From Brachionus manjavacas (lineage: Eukaryota > Rotifera > Eurotatoria > Ploima > Brachionidae), in the NCBI GenBank assembly GCA_019054805.1, contig JAHQIY010000004.1:4836001-4900000 (forward strand): a stretch of DNA of 64,000 nucleotides. The letters are read 5' to 3'. This document shows, piece by piece, positions 21,916 through 34,985 of this stretch. How positions within the stretch are numbered: position 1 is the first letter of the stretch; every line of letters starts with the position of its first letter. A program made the translations under genes and the position numbers. Below the pieces are notes generated by a model. It was given only the letters and a program-made list of their open reading frames with translations. It made no database searches and had not been told where the DNA came from.

Positions 21916-24056
21916 ATGTCATCCGATATTGTTTCAATATGCTTGGATCTACTTGATAAATATGACACCAAATTTTCACCAGAGGCTTATTTACAAAGGA
22001 TTGAAAATTTTCAAGTAATTTAATCATATCAATAAAAGATTTTAAAAAAATAATTTTTTCGATTGTGTAGTCTTTTGGTGAGCTAGAAAAGCGGTTGATC
22101 TTGGAGATTTTTTACGGATGTTTTGACAGAAAAAGTATATTAGATATCGTGGTCAATGGCTACTACTCCAAAGATGGTAAAAATTGTCTTCAAAAGGACC
22201 GAAGTTTATACACATGTAATAATTCAATTTTAATTAAATAGAAAAAATTCAATTAACATCATTTTTTCTCAGTTGTTGCCTACATAGTATTATATCACAT
22301 AAAATATTACGGAATTGAATATCTTTACATTCTGTCAAGTTATTCAAACCAAGAAAAAATCTACAAATTTTTACAATATTTTTTGAATGAAAAAAATTTG
22401 ATAACATGGATGAGTGACGCTTGGTCAACCCTTTTGGACAAATCATTTGTCCAAGAAAATCTACTCAATCCATTGCTAAAACTTCTACCCGATTTGAATT
22501 TATTTCTAAAAGAACTAGAAGAAGGAATTTATCAGGTAAAGCCCGGGCCAAAGCAAGCACCTACCCAACCAAGGCCATTTAATATCACGCAGCCTAGACC
22601 TCGCAAAGTTCTCCTTCCTGAACCTTTGCCTGAAAAAGAAGTCTTCAAGCCTCTGAATCACGCCACAAAATCAGCCAATTCAATTCCAAGCTTGGTCAAA
22701 AATCCAAATGTAACTTACGACAAAAAGTCTCGAATTGTCAAGAGAACTGTGCCTAAATCTGCGAACGAAAGATATCAGGATCAATTTAAGGAACCTGTGC
22801 CACAGTTTAAAGCAAAACCTTTTTTAAACAAGCAAAATAACTTGGAGCCTATTAAATTAAACACTGCCGCAGTGCTCAAAGATGAACATCTCATAAAAAA
22901 ACAAATAGATGAAATGATGAAAAAGTTTTCCTATCTTGAAATGGGACAGGGAAGTCCGAATGAATTTTTGAAATGGCAAACCGAGATGCGCTTGAACGAC
23001 TTAAAGGCTGAGCAGGAAAAAATCGAAATGAAAAAACTGCTAAGCAAGTTGACGCACGAAGAAGCCATTTTGGCCAAAGCCAATTTAGTCGAAAACAAAA
23101 AAGCTCAAGTAAAACAGATCCAGCACGAAAATTCTTTGCTCAAAAAGGAAAAAGAAGAAAAAGAAAAATTAGAAAATGAAAAAGTGAAAAATGTTGTTAG
23201 TACGATACTTCAGGACGAAAAAAAAGTGAAGCAAATCAAGGAACAAGTGATAGAAAGTAAGAAATTGATTGCTCAACAAGTTATCAAAGAATCTGAAAAA
23301 TATGAAGCCGAAGCTTACAAAAAGGTTTGTAATATTTTCTTTTTATATCGAAGAGCTAATTTATTTTTTAAAGGTGGAGGAGGAAATGAGAAAAAAAATT
23401 GAACTGATTCAGCAAATTAAAGCAGCCGAATCGATTCCGATAAATAGAACTAAACAGGTTGATCTAACTCAAACGCAAGGTTACGGTTTCTTAAACGAAA
23501 TGTCCATTGCTGAACTAACTGAGCGTCTTCAATTGGCAAAACAAGAAAATGAGGAATATTATCAAAAAAAACATGATGAAATTATCAAAATAAAAATTGA
23601 CAAAGAAGAAAATTTAGTTGAGAAATTGAACTTTATCAACAAGTATCGAAATGAGATCGGAAATAATGAAAAAAAGTAAAATTCTAAATTAAATTTAAAA
23701 TTGAGAAAAAACAAATTTACATTTCAAATTTCAGAGAAACTTTTGAGGATTTGAAAAATAAAGCAAAAAAAGAGGTCAAAAATTCGGATTCATTAGCCAA
23801 GTTGAAGAAAAAAATTGAAGAAAAACGAGAAGAACGAAACAAGGTTGATGTTATTACTGTAAATAAAAAAGAGTCAAAGAAACAGATAAATATATATGCA
23901 GAACAGAGAGTAAATTAGAAATTTTTATTAGTAATAATTTAATTTTTTTCTTTACAGAAAGCCCTTGAAAAACATCGATTTAAAGAGTTGGAACAAACTC
24001 ATGAAAGATATCGTTTTTTGAATCTAGAATCAGCTAGAGTTACAAATATTGTGTAA
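21916..24056 (+). CDS. CFAP99: Cilia- and flagella-associated protein 99
   Basis: Six exons are inferred: 21916-22014, 22071-22215, 22273-23324, 23374-23675, 23735-23909 and 23958-24056. Joined, they give about 623 residues with every junction in frame; introns are 48-59 bp. The start is the first ATG of a well-formed exon (MSSDIVSICLDLLDKY). The N-terminal half is helical (GELEKRLILEIFYGCFDRKS, then DIVVNGYYSKDG). Next comes FNITQPRPRKVLLPEP, a proline-rich motif I associate with CFAP99. The C-terminal half is a long charged coiled coil (Lys/Glu-rich from about residue 250). CFAP99 is an axonemal protein of motile cilia with no known enzymatic role. The assignment rests on remembered family similarity. 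Confidence 0.75.
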
Positions 24057-26298
24057 AAGAAGCTCGAATCAATTTTAAAATATTAATATTATGATTTAAA
24101 AAGACTTATTTTTGATTTATTAGTGTTTTTGGTTATAAATTAAATTGATAAGTTTATTGCTACAAAGAAATATTTTGATAAATTAAAAAAAGTTAAGAAT
24201 TTTAAAAATATAAATTAGAACAATAAAAATTTAAATAACTAATAGAAAAAATACATTTAAAATTTTTAGTTTAGCCATTTCATTATTAAACAAGCTTTTA
24301 GTGGAATTTTAAGAGAAAATTAAAAATTTTCAAGCTACTCAATTCAGAATATGATTCTAAAAATAAAATGACTTTTATTAAATAATAATTTGTGATAAAG
24401 CTATTTAATCTAAAGGAGACAATTTATAATGTTGAAAATCTAAAGGTTTTTAAAGTTATCTGGTATTAAGAACATTACCTTTTAGTTAAAAATTGGATCA
24501 GATTAAAATTTATCTTTTAATCTAATGTTGTTTTATCTAAAATTAACTTCGTGTTTTAAATGTTGATTTATTTATTTACTAGTTTATCTGTGTTCATCTA
24601 AAGCTCCTTCAGATTAAACAAAAATTTAAACAAAGAATAGGAATTAAAAAAATCAACTAAATAAATTAAAACAAACGAGTGACAGCTTGCACAAGTTTAT
24701 AGCCCAAATAGCCGAATGAATTACCTTCCCTATTATCTGCTAGGGTAGAAAAGGGACAAATTATTTTTTTATTTTTTTTAAAGTCGGATAAGACCCCACT
24801 TCTTCCTTTTTAATGAGTTAGAAAATTAATTATAGCTCATATTGAAGTTTTTGAGACTAGAATTTAAACAGTGTTGCATTATTGTAGTTGGTCTTTGCCA
24901 TAAAAATACTTAAGTAACCAAAAATAAAATTTTGCATCATCAAGATATTCATAATTAATGTTTTAAAATGAGGACAATATTTTGAGGAAAAAAATGGGGC
25001 ATTATCTGATTTAGTCCTATGAAAAATTTAAAATTAAAATAAATGAGATATTTGAGTATAAATTAGTTAATAATTATTGTTAATTTAAAATTATTATCTA
25101 CATTCTGTTGATAATTTGTTCTTTATAAAAAAAATTAAATAAAACAATAATAAAAAGCTGCGGTGAATTTACCTTTACTTAAGTAATAAAGACTAAAAAA
25201 AAACTTAACATTTGGTACTGTTTCAATCAATATCCGAAATATCTTTCAAAATGTAAATTGTTTTAATTTTTTGCTCTTTTCACATCTAAAAAATTTTGCT
25301 TAAAAATGTTAAACATCTATTTTTTAAAAAATTGCCAATAATTGAAAACTGGTGTTCAATTTAATAAAGCATATTTTGAAACAGTTTTTGTTCGAAACTT
25401 TACCGTCGCTTATAAAAATAAGTGTCAAGTAATTGATAGTTTATTTTGAATTTAAAAAAAATAAAACTGTTCAATTGATTCTTTGAAGTTAATATTATAC
25501 AATTATTAATTCTTTTCCAAATTTCAGTAAACAAATATTAGTAATTGATAAATAAAATTTTTTTTAAACAAAAAATTGATTCTTAAATCACTAAATAGAT
25601 AAAAAATTATACTCATTTAATAAAGAAAAAAAAAATTCGAAACTTACTTTGCAAAAATACAATGCCAAAAATAAATATAAATTTTTTTTTTCAAAATTGT
25701 CAGACCAAAGTTTGACTCAAAATTAGCTTAACTAATATGCTAGATGAAGAAAAAGAAAATTTTTACTCGAGGCATAACATAACAATTCAAATCCTTTCTA
25801 ATATAGTCTTAATTCAAAAACTCAATTCTCTTAAAACGATAATTGGCTTAATACTGGATTTAATAAATTTTTTTAAAAATATAAATTAAATATTAAAGTA
25901 TCAAAATTTAACAATTAAATTTTAAAAGAACAAAGATATGTATCACTCTTCAATTTTCTTTTTCTTTATTGCTCTTAGCTTGACTCCTCTAAAGCTTTTA
26001 AAATTAGGAATTGAACAATTAAAATACTTAAATGTTTACTTTTTCTTGGAGAGTTTGTCCGATCAAATAGTTCGAAAAAGACAAAAAAAAAAAGAAAAAA
26101 AGCGAAGCTTCGTAGAAATTTTGTTATATTAGATTCTTAATACACAACCATAATGTAAGCATATGAAAATATCCATAAATTTTTTTTTAATTTTTAAATT
26201 TAAAACTTTCAATCACAAAAAACTAAGGTGAAAATCCTTTTCAAATCATATTTAGTCCGATTAGAAATTCTTTATTTTGAGCCTTTAGTTTACCAAGA
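24057..26298. other. AT-rich intergenic region
   Basis: An AATAAA signal near 24221 could end the CFAP99 transcript. No coding region is supported. The open frame at 25938-26132 is low-complexity Lys/Leu-rich sequence. A GC-richer patch at about 24690-24800 is unexplained. Confidence 0.45.
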
Positions 26299-29200
26299 AT
26301 GGTAAAACATAAGCAAAATAAAGAAGAAATCATCATACCTCGAGTGATCGGTCGTCCTAAGTCGATATCTTCGGCTGTATCATCAATGAACTCAAGCATA
26401 TCCGAATTGGTGAAAGATTCTCAGAAAAAAATTAAATCAACTCGTACAAATACCAGAAAATCGTTGCCAAACTTAAAAATAAAAAAGAGAAAAAACTCTG
26501 ATTCGGAGAGAGACGAATCATCGGATGAGGACGAATCATCGGACAACAATATTCCTTCAAATGAGCTTGAAAAAAATGAATTAATTGATGACATTGATTT
26601 GGAGTTTACCAAGCTCGAGTCGCCCAATCAACCATTTAAAAAAGAAAATGTTTGTTCTGTATGCGAAATGCCAAATTTTCTAATAGATTGCCAAGGAAAA
26701 TGCCAACAATCGTTTCATCTGGATTGCATCGGATTATCAAAACCTCCTTGTGGTGCTTTTCTATGCGAAGAGTGTCAAAACGATTCTCACATGTGTTTTT
26801 TGTGTAAAAAATCACCGACCAAAGAAAACAATGTGCTCACCTTTAAATGTTCTCACAATTCCTGTGGAAAACATTTTCACCTTGATTGCATAAAAGAAAA
26901 TCGTTTGTTCCAAAAACAAGATACAAATGAACAAGAATTTGTTTGTCCGGCTCACCACTGTAGGACTTGTTTTTTGGAGTTAGGAATGGAAAAAGTGTCC
27001 CAAGCAAGCAAAGTTCGCCTGATTAAGTGTTTCCGTTGTCCTTTGTCCTATCATTACGGTGAACACTGTCCCCCAGCAGGTTCAATTATTCTCAATAGTA
27101 ATTTCATAATTTGTCCGGCTCATTTTAGACCTTTGAAAAATAATCGTGGTCATTTCAGATTAAATGTAACGTGGTGTTTTAGCTGCTGTAAAAAAGATGA
27201 TCTAATTGGTTGTAATCAATGCCCTGCCGCTTACCATGCTAAATGCTTGGAAAATTTGAACAAAAGTGAAAGCTTAGATGAAAAGGAGTCAAAAGATGAT
27301 CCCGGCTCTCCGGCAAGTAGTAAAATTAAACTTGATCAACTCTCACCTTTGTCGAATAGTTCAAGTGGTACTTCGAACACTCTTAGTAGTGCCAAAAGTC
27401 ATCAAATTGAAAGCAATTGGACTTGTGAAGATTGCTTATTGGGAAAAAAGCCATTAAATGGTCAAATAGTCTGGGCAAAAGTGGGTAAGTTGAAATTTTT
27501 TATTTTATTTTGATTTATAAAACTGAACTGAATTTTTCAAAACTGGAAATGTGAATATCAAAATTTAGATCAATAAGTCAATGATGAATTTTAGGGTAAG
27601 AGATTTGGTGAATGAAGTTAATTTAATTTATGTGATGATACTCTTTTTAAAATTCTTTTAGATAATTTCCCATTACTTTTCTTTTCTTTTCTTACTTGAT
27701 TATTATTTGTGACGATGCATACGGTGGCAAATAGCTGAGCAAGTCTTAAATGATGATCTTCAGCTGTTCAGAAAAATAAATCACATGTTTTAAGTATTTG
27801 ACATACAATTGTGACCACATTTTCTCGATACAAACCAAATGCAGCCTTAATTTTAACATTATTATTTATTTAAATTGACGCCTTGAAGGCGATGTAATTT
27901 TAGAAAGTTAAATGAAATAAAAAAAGAAAAATCGGACAAAAAATTGTCCAGTTATTAAAGGTTTTATAAGTTTAATGCTAAATTTTAATTTCAATTTTTT
28001 TTCTCTTTTTAAAGAACTTTTTTTTTTAGCTTATTTTGTACTTTTTGAATCTTTTTAGATATTTATTGATAGCAAAACTTAATCACAATGCATCTTTATT
28101 ATATTTATTGGAAAGAAGTTTTCCAACACATTTTTTAAAAGCTTATTGATTATTTTGAAAAAATCAAATTTTTGATGATTGATTTTAATTAGCTTCTAAA
28201 ATTAAAAAAAATAAATGAAATTAACAGTATTTTTTAAGTTGAGTAATAAATTTATTCTTAATCTAAAGTCTTTTTTTATTGCATTTAAAAAATTTATTTT
28301 TCTTTAGAAGCTTGACAAAAACTTAGCTTAAATTTTAATTTTTTCATAATTCACAAAAGTAATAAAGGATATTAGAATATTTTAAAAAATCTGTTAAAAA
28401 GCTCCTTTTTTATAAAAATCTTACTATTTTTCAAGATAAGTTGAAAAAAATTTTAAGTACTAGTTTAATAGGCCCTTAAAAAAAGTAACTTATTATGTTA
28501 CTCGACTTTAACGAACACCGAATTTAAATAATAAGAATGATTTTGCAAAATATTTAAATAAAATTGAAATAATTAATAAATATTATTAAATAATTATTTT
28601 TGTAAGTCTAACAAAATTTTAAGCGCTCAGATATTTAATGAAAATAATTTAACAGCAAATTTTTAAAAAATTGTTAAAATAAATTAATTTTTTTAGGCAT
28701 TTTGAAGTTTACGATCGAGTCAATTTTTAATTATTGAATAAACTGTTATTATTTGAAATACTAATTGCAGAGGTATATTTTTAGATATGGCTAAATTTTA
28801 AGGAAAACTCAGCAATATCAAAATGAACATTGCCGAGTGCACACCATCTAAATGATACAATTTTTTTTGCAGACTTTTGCAAAAAATAACTCACTCACTG
28901 TGTTTTTCTATTGATAGGTACCTCAATCTATTGACACGGTTTCCTTCATCATGGGAGACAATTGGAAATTCACCGGTTGTCTTAGTAAAGCGCCAGTACA
29001 TTTAACAAGTCTGTCTTTTTTCAATTACGCTCCATTGGCGCATTCATTGCCACAGTTTCGAATGTGGTGAGCTTCAACCTGTTAGCAACTGCTATGACAT
29101 CTTTGCAATGGCATTTTTCATGCACTACGCTCATGTACATCTATTCATTTTCCATCCATCTTAGTCGATTTTAACTTGGCATCGTCAACTTTAGAATTGC

Positions 29201-32200
29201 GTAGAACACTACTGCTTGATTCTGTTGATGACATTTTTGAAGATTAATGATATTGGCGATGTTTTTTTATAGATGGGTCTATTAAAAATTAACAATGCAT
29301 TGATTAACTGACTAAATTGCTTGACATCATATTAAATTGATATGATAAACTTCTAGTCATTAGGATAAGTAATTAGTATAGCTATCCTAAATTTAGATAA
29401 AAAAGAATAAATCCCCATTTTCTCCCAAATAATAAATAAAAAATAATAATTTTCTTCTATTTTGAGCTATTTTATTTATTAAAATATCTCAAAATAGAAT
29501 TGGTGAATGAAATTATAAAATTTAAAAAGAAATAAATAAACTTTTACTTATTTTTTTTATTTTTATTTTATCTGATTTAAAATTAATTATAAATTTTATC
29601 TTATTTAACTTAATTTTTAATTTTATAATTTTTTTTATATATTTTTATTCTAAAGGAGCTTTAGCTCAGTATTGATTTACAAAAAAATAAAAGAAAAATG
29701 TTCCAATTTGTAAACATTTTTGGAGAGTATTTTTAAGCTCAATTTAAATTTTCCAAAAAATTAAAAATTTTGTGTAATTTATACTGAATTACACAACACC
29801 ATAAAAATGTAATCAATAATTAATCAACTTTTTTTTGACAAGGCGCTTACCGGTGGTGGCCCGCGCAGATATGCGTACCTAGATATTTACCTGAAAACCT
29901 ATACGATCGTCCTTATCAAGTGGGAGAATTTCCCGTAAAATTTTTTGGCACCAACGACTTCTACTGGTTGACAGTAGGCCGCTGTTTTAGTTTTGCCGAA
30001 GATGACGAATCTCAAAAATCCAGTGGACAGTCAAAAATATTAGCAAATGCATTTATTTTAGGAGTAAAGCTGGCAAAACTGGCTTTTGACAAAGTTGAGA
30101 AACTAAAAATTGCACGAATAACTTCCGAGGTGAATAAACCTGATTTTCATATGATCAAATCAAACCGTCCTGTGGGAAACGTAATTGTAAATAAGTGTCG
30201 GATTGATGAAATATCCCGTTGTGAGTGTAATCCTGAGTCTCCAGCACCGTGTAGCAGCGACATTACTTGTCTAAATCGAATGCTAAATCATGAATGTCAT
30301 CCGTCAGTATGCTCTGCAGGCGACCGATGCATGAATCAAAGATTCGTCAAGAAATTGTATCCAAAACAAGAACCGTTTTTTACGGGTTTTCGTGGATGGG
30401 GTTTGCGGTGTTTGGTCGATATTAAAAAAGGTGAATTTGTAAATGAATATGTAGGTGAACTGATTACTAAAGAGGAGTGCAAGCGTAGATTAGATGTAGC
30501 GAATAAGAACGGCATTACCAATTTTTATTATTTGACAATTGACAGTAATAGAATCATTGACGCTGGTCCCAAAGGAAATATGTCCCGATTTGCCAACCAT
30601 AGTTGTGAGCCAAATATGCAAACACAAAAATGGGTTGTAAACGGTGATATAAGAGTTGGTCTATTTGCTCTTGTTGATATTCCTGCTTGTAAGTTAAAAT
30701 TTTTAAATTGTGTCCCAAAAAAAAACTGTGTTTTAGCTAAAAGACTTTCTTTCAAAAAAAAAATTATTATTTTCGAAAATTAAAATTTTAGTTTTATTTT
30801 AGAATTTATTTTAAGGAAAAATTAAAAATTCAAAAATGACTAGGTCCGCAAGAGATTTTTTTAAAAAATTATTTTTTAATTTCCTCTTAAAGTGTGGGTG
30901 ATTTTATTAAAGTAGAAATATTATTTGATAAATTATAATGATTATGATTCTAGAGTTTTTAAATTTTGAAGATTTTGGAATTTTTTGGGAGTAAGATTTT
31001 GATGAATGTTTTCCGGAAAATTTAATTGAATTTGTATTATTAGCTTAATTCATAAAAAATTTACAAATAAAAAAAATAAAATTTTTTCTTTTAAAATTTT
31101 CTGTATACATTTAAAAACAGTATTCAGAAAAATTTTTAATAGAATAATATTGATAATTTTATAGAGAAAATTTCAAAACGGACTCTAATATTTAGTCTGG
31201 ATTAATTTTCCATTGAGGCAAACCAATTTTCAATTTGAAAATCTAATTAAAAAACTTTTTTAAATAGATTATGGTTAAATAACAAAAATAATCTTTGATT
31301 TTGATAATGAACAAAAATTAACAAATTATTATTTGTTAATAATATATAACATTATTATCTGAAATGACATATATTTAATATATATACCCATGAAATTCGA
31401 TTTCAAAACATAAATATTGAAAAGAACTTTATCAAAAATATATAATTACATTACAATTGACTAAAATTATTTCAGAGTAATTTGAATTTAAAAAAAAATA
31501 AATTAAAATTTCGAGTTTTAAATTTTTATGATTCAGTAATGGCATCATGACGAACTATATCAAGTTATCAAATCAAGTCATCAATTCATTTAATTAAAAT
31601 ACCTTTCCAATACTGGATGAAAAGTTAATTACGACTGCTTAATTTACCGTATTTCCTCAAATAGAAGCAACCACAAATAGAAGAAACTTGCTTGTATTTC
31701 AGTCAAAAATTTTCCTTTTTTGAGCTATTTTCTAGAGAATATGTGTCTTGTTTAAAAGAAAATTTACGAATCATCTCTCATGTAAAACATGCATTTTTCT
31801 AGTTTTTAAAAGAAGAAAAAAATAGCTATTAATTTCTTTTAATTGAGTCACATTTTGGGAGTGAAAAATTTTCGAATAGAAGAAATCCTTTGATGACCGA
31901 ACTTTCTTCTATTTGAGGAAATACGGTACTTAGGGCTCAACTTGGAAGCATCAGTTATCTTCCGGTGCTACAAATTTACTTAAATAAATTTTGAGTTCCT
32001 TCAAAAGTTAATTTTTAGCTTTGATTGTGTCATTCATGTTTATTTTTTCTTATTTTTTAATCTTGATAATCCAAATTTTTTATCTATTTCAATACCAGGA
32101 CATGAGAAGCTTGATAATCGTTTTAATTTAGAAAATAAAAGATTTTCAAAATAATTTTAATAGTAAGCTAAGCCTTGACTTAAAATGCAGATAAAATTGA

Positions 32201-33991
32201 AGTTTAAGATCAAAATTTAATGATCACGCTCAAAAGATATTATTAATAAAAAAATAATTAAAACTTAATCATTTTTGGGTCTAGTCGATAGTGTTATCAG
32301 TTGATAACATATTGAATATATTAACATCCTGATTACCAAATTATTATCAGCGTTTAATGTTATTATAAAGAGTATATTGAAAATATAACAAAAAAAGATG
32401 TTATCATTTACTAAATCGGATAAGCTCAAAATGGCATCGTTTAAAATAGCTATGATTAAAATAGCGTACAGGTAAAAAAAAAATACCAAAATAGCTCAAT
32501 TAATTTTTTTTTAAATAAAGAAAAATGCTTTGGAATAGCTTAATTGTCTTAATTTTTTAAATAATTAAATAAAGCTAAAAAATTTTATTCAAATAAGGTG
32601 TTGATAAAAATTTGTTAATGATTTTTTTGTTAATTTAGTTTCAATTAAAATAATAATTTTTAATTTGTTTTTTTTATTTTGTTGTCCATTTTGTCTATAG
32701 TAATAACCATTTAAATGCAACTGGGAATGACCTTTTTGTGAGAGAGAAATAAAAGCTTTAGTTAAGTTTTCTAACCAAAGTTATTAGTTGATCAACATCT
32801 GACATTTTTCAAAATAAAATATTTCTTTTCCATTTCAATGATTGCTTCTAAATAAAATTAGCTATTTTGATACATGCTTTTTTTATTACTTAGCTATTCT
32901 TATTATTTTTTTTTATTTAAAGCTATTTTGATTTAAGCTAAATTAAATTAACAAAAAAATTTACCTGAGAAAATTGATTAAAACTATTTTAATTATAGCT
33001 ATTTTAAACGAAGCTATTTTGAGATAGAGCCTTACTAAATTATGTTTGCATCTTGACAATTTTGTTATTAAATAATATATAAAATAATACTTTTTCAAAA
33101 AAAATGATTTGAATCTTTTTAAACGATACATAGTCTAAATTATAAGAATATTAATTTTAATTATATTTTTGTGTGTGCAAAAAATATGTTAAATAAGTCT
33201 AAATAAATTTTGTGCTCATCAGTTTTAAAAATTTTCTCTTTACAATCCATCTTACAAAATAATCGTTAAGTTAAAATCTAATAATAAAATAAAATCTTTT
33301 CAGTTTTATATTTTTCAATTTTGTTATATCATAATTAACGAATTCAATTGAAAAAAAATCCCTCTAAAATATTTTTTAAATTCTCAGAACTATTAAAAAA
33401 AATCTAAGTAAAAAAGAATTTACATAAAAAATAGAAATGCTATCAAATGTTTTCAATTCTTTACTTAATTTTAATTTCTACACAGATTTTCGAGTTTTGG
33501 AAAAAAATCTATATATAATAAACTTTATATAATTTTGAACAAATTTTATGAGCTTGATCTTAAAAACGTCAAATTAAATAATTTATTTAGTTACAGAATT
33601 GACTTTTAATTACAATTTGGATTGTTTGAGCAACGAGAAAGCAATTTGCAGATGCGGTGCAAAAAATTGCAGTGGTTTCATAGGAGAGCGACCAAAAAAT
33701 AATTCTAGTGATGCCAAAGGATCCAAATCCAACACAAGCATTAAAAGTGAGTCGTCTAATGAAACGTCAACAAGTGAAGAAATCAAAAACTCTAAGAAAA
33801 GAAAATTAACCGATGGTAAAAAAGAGAAATTGTCAATAAGTTTACCAAAAACGAATGGCTCTGTTCCAAAGAAAAGAGCAGTGTCTTTGGCATCAAATGA
33901 GATTAAAAAGCTCGAAGATAAATTACCCTTGTCAGATGAAATTGATGAAACAAAAGGGTCTATTGACCACTCAAACAGTAAAAATGATTGA
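26299..33991 (+). CDS. NSD: NSD-family histone H3K36 methyltransferase (PHD-PWWP-AWS-SET)
   Basis: Three exons are inferred: 26299-27484, 29843-30688 and 33591-33991, giving 810 residues in frame. An acidic Ser/Asp-rich N-terminus is followed by PHD-type zinc fingers (about residues 117-380, from [14 protein letters not shown] to [12 protein letters not shown]). A PWWP domain is split by intron 1 (IVWAKVG / AYRWWPAQI). Then come an AWS Cys cluster ([12 protein letters not shown], about 521), the SET domain with [20 protein letters not shown] and FNYNLDC, and a post-[11 protein letters not shown] motif (about 697). The SET key residues are intact, so it should be active; NSD enzymes place mono- and dimethyl marks on H3K36. 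Compared with vertebrate NSD1-3 it lacks the first PWWP and the final PHD/C5HCH module. The introns, 2358 and 2902 bp, are far longer than those of neighbouring genes. Confidence 0.9.
27485..29842 (+). other. Long NSD intron 1
   Basis: It runs from GTAAGT to TTTGACAAG. At 28915-29245 is a block with clearly higher GC. On its minus strand a short frame starts with ATG near 29242 ([20 protein letters not shown]) but stops after about 29 codons; its origin is unknown. At 29460-29695 a T-rich segment with AAAGGAGCTTTAGCTCAG and an A-rich tail matches the 3' untranslated end of the LINE at 14225-16290. Confidence 0.6.
29460..29695 (+). mobile_element. LINE 3' untranslated remnant in NSD intron
   Basis: The T/A-rich run and terminal AAAGGAGCTTTAGCTCAGT correspond to GAAGGAGCCCTAGCTCGGT at 16238-16258. 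No coding part is left. Confidence 0.5.
30689..33590 (+). other. Long NSD intron 2
   Basis: The donor is TGTAAGTT after the codon GCT. The acceptor used here is TTTATTTAG at 33581-33590, because the alternative AG at 33596 would create a stop at the junction. It holds the MITE at 31647-31926; otherwise it is AT-rich with nothing recognisable. Confidence 0.75.
31647..31926. mobile_element. Tc1/mariner-like MITE with TA target duplication
   Basis: Perfect inverted termini CCGTATTTCCTCAAATAGAA lie at 31647 and, reversed, at the end at 31926, each bordered by TA (31645-31646 and 31927-31928). The element is 280 bp and has no coding capacity. TA duplication and short size fit a mariner-type MITE. 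Confidence 0.85.
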
Positions 33992-34762
33992 ATTTTCATA
34001 AAATATTCGTCTAAATTTTGTTATATATAAAATATCTTTATTTTTTAATGTATTCTTATAATTTCATTTAAAAAAGGAAAATTATTTTTTCTATTTGAGT
34101 CTAAAAAGAGCTAATTAATTTTGTTTATACATTTATGTAATGAGAAAAGGCGATTTTTTCTTTTATTGAACTGAAATTTTAAGATAGTAAAATTTAAATT
34201 TTTTAAAAAATAAAAACTTAAAACGATTCTTAAATTTTTTCAAAAACTAAAATTGACATTATTCTAAAACCTAAATCTTTGATCGAAAATTATACAATTA
34301 AGATTTATTTTTTTAAATAAAAAAAATTTATTCGGAAAAATCTATTTTAACAAAAAATTTTTTAATTTTTAAGATCCGAATTTAATAAAATGACTAAATG
34401 CTCTTTAATCAAAGACAAATTTTAAAAACATTGATTTATCTAATAAATTTTAATTTAAAAAAATTTTTAAACCCATTCAAGATATGTTAAATACCAAAAA
34501 AATAGTATTTTGAACGATGCTTTACTTTTGGTCTCCAACAAGCTCGCATTTTTCCACGAAAAAGCAAAGAAAAAGGAAAAGTGTGGAAGAGCTAAAGAAA
34601 AGAAATTGATGAAGTAAGTTTAAATACGTATTGTAATTTTTTGGTCAAAAAATAGGGCATTTTGAGTTTTGATGAAAAATTTAAATTTTTTTTTTTACCT
34701 GTAAGTGTTAAAAGGTAACAATCAATAACTAACAAACAATCAATATTTGATTTAACCGTTTA
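33992..34762. other. AT-rich intergenic region
   Basis: This is downstream sequence of the NSD gene, without supported features apart from the likely 3' untranslated region. Confidence 0.4.
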
Positions 34763-34980
34763 GTCAAATTTAAAAAATAAAATAAAATTTTACCAAAAAT
34801 TAACATTGATCAGTTTATTTTAAATTGTTTGTTAAGCTTTTTGAATAGACAATTATTTTAAATATTTAAGTTTACTTTAGGCCCAAAATTTTTCTTACCG
34901 CTAATTTTAATAAAAAGACTCTAACCTTCACCTTACCCGAAACCCTAAACCAGGGCTCTGTCCTGGGCTCAGACGGGCTC
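34763..34980 (+). repeat. Short dispersed repeat, copy 1 of a direct pair
   Basis: It matches 37050-37266 in the same orientation: both contain TTAACATTGATCAGTTTATT, GCCCAAAATTTT and CTCTAACCTTCACCTTACCC, and end in GACGGGCT. The pair brackets the LINE at 34986-37045. Confidence 0.8.
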
Positions 34981-34985
34981 TAATT

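Noticed and set aside
25938-26132. Open frame of 64 codons upstream of NSD
   Set aside because: Lys/Leu low-complexity sequence in AT-rich DNA, no family resemblance and no splice context.
33591-33600. Acceptor TTACAG at 33596 for the last NSD exon
   Set aside because: Joined to the previous exon it makes a TAA stop; the upstream TTTATTTAG acceptor keeps TELTFNY in frame.
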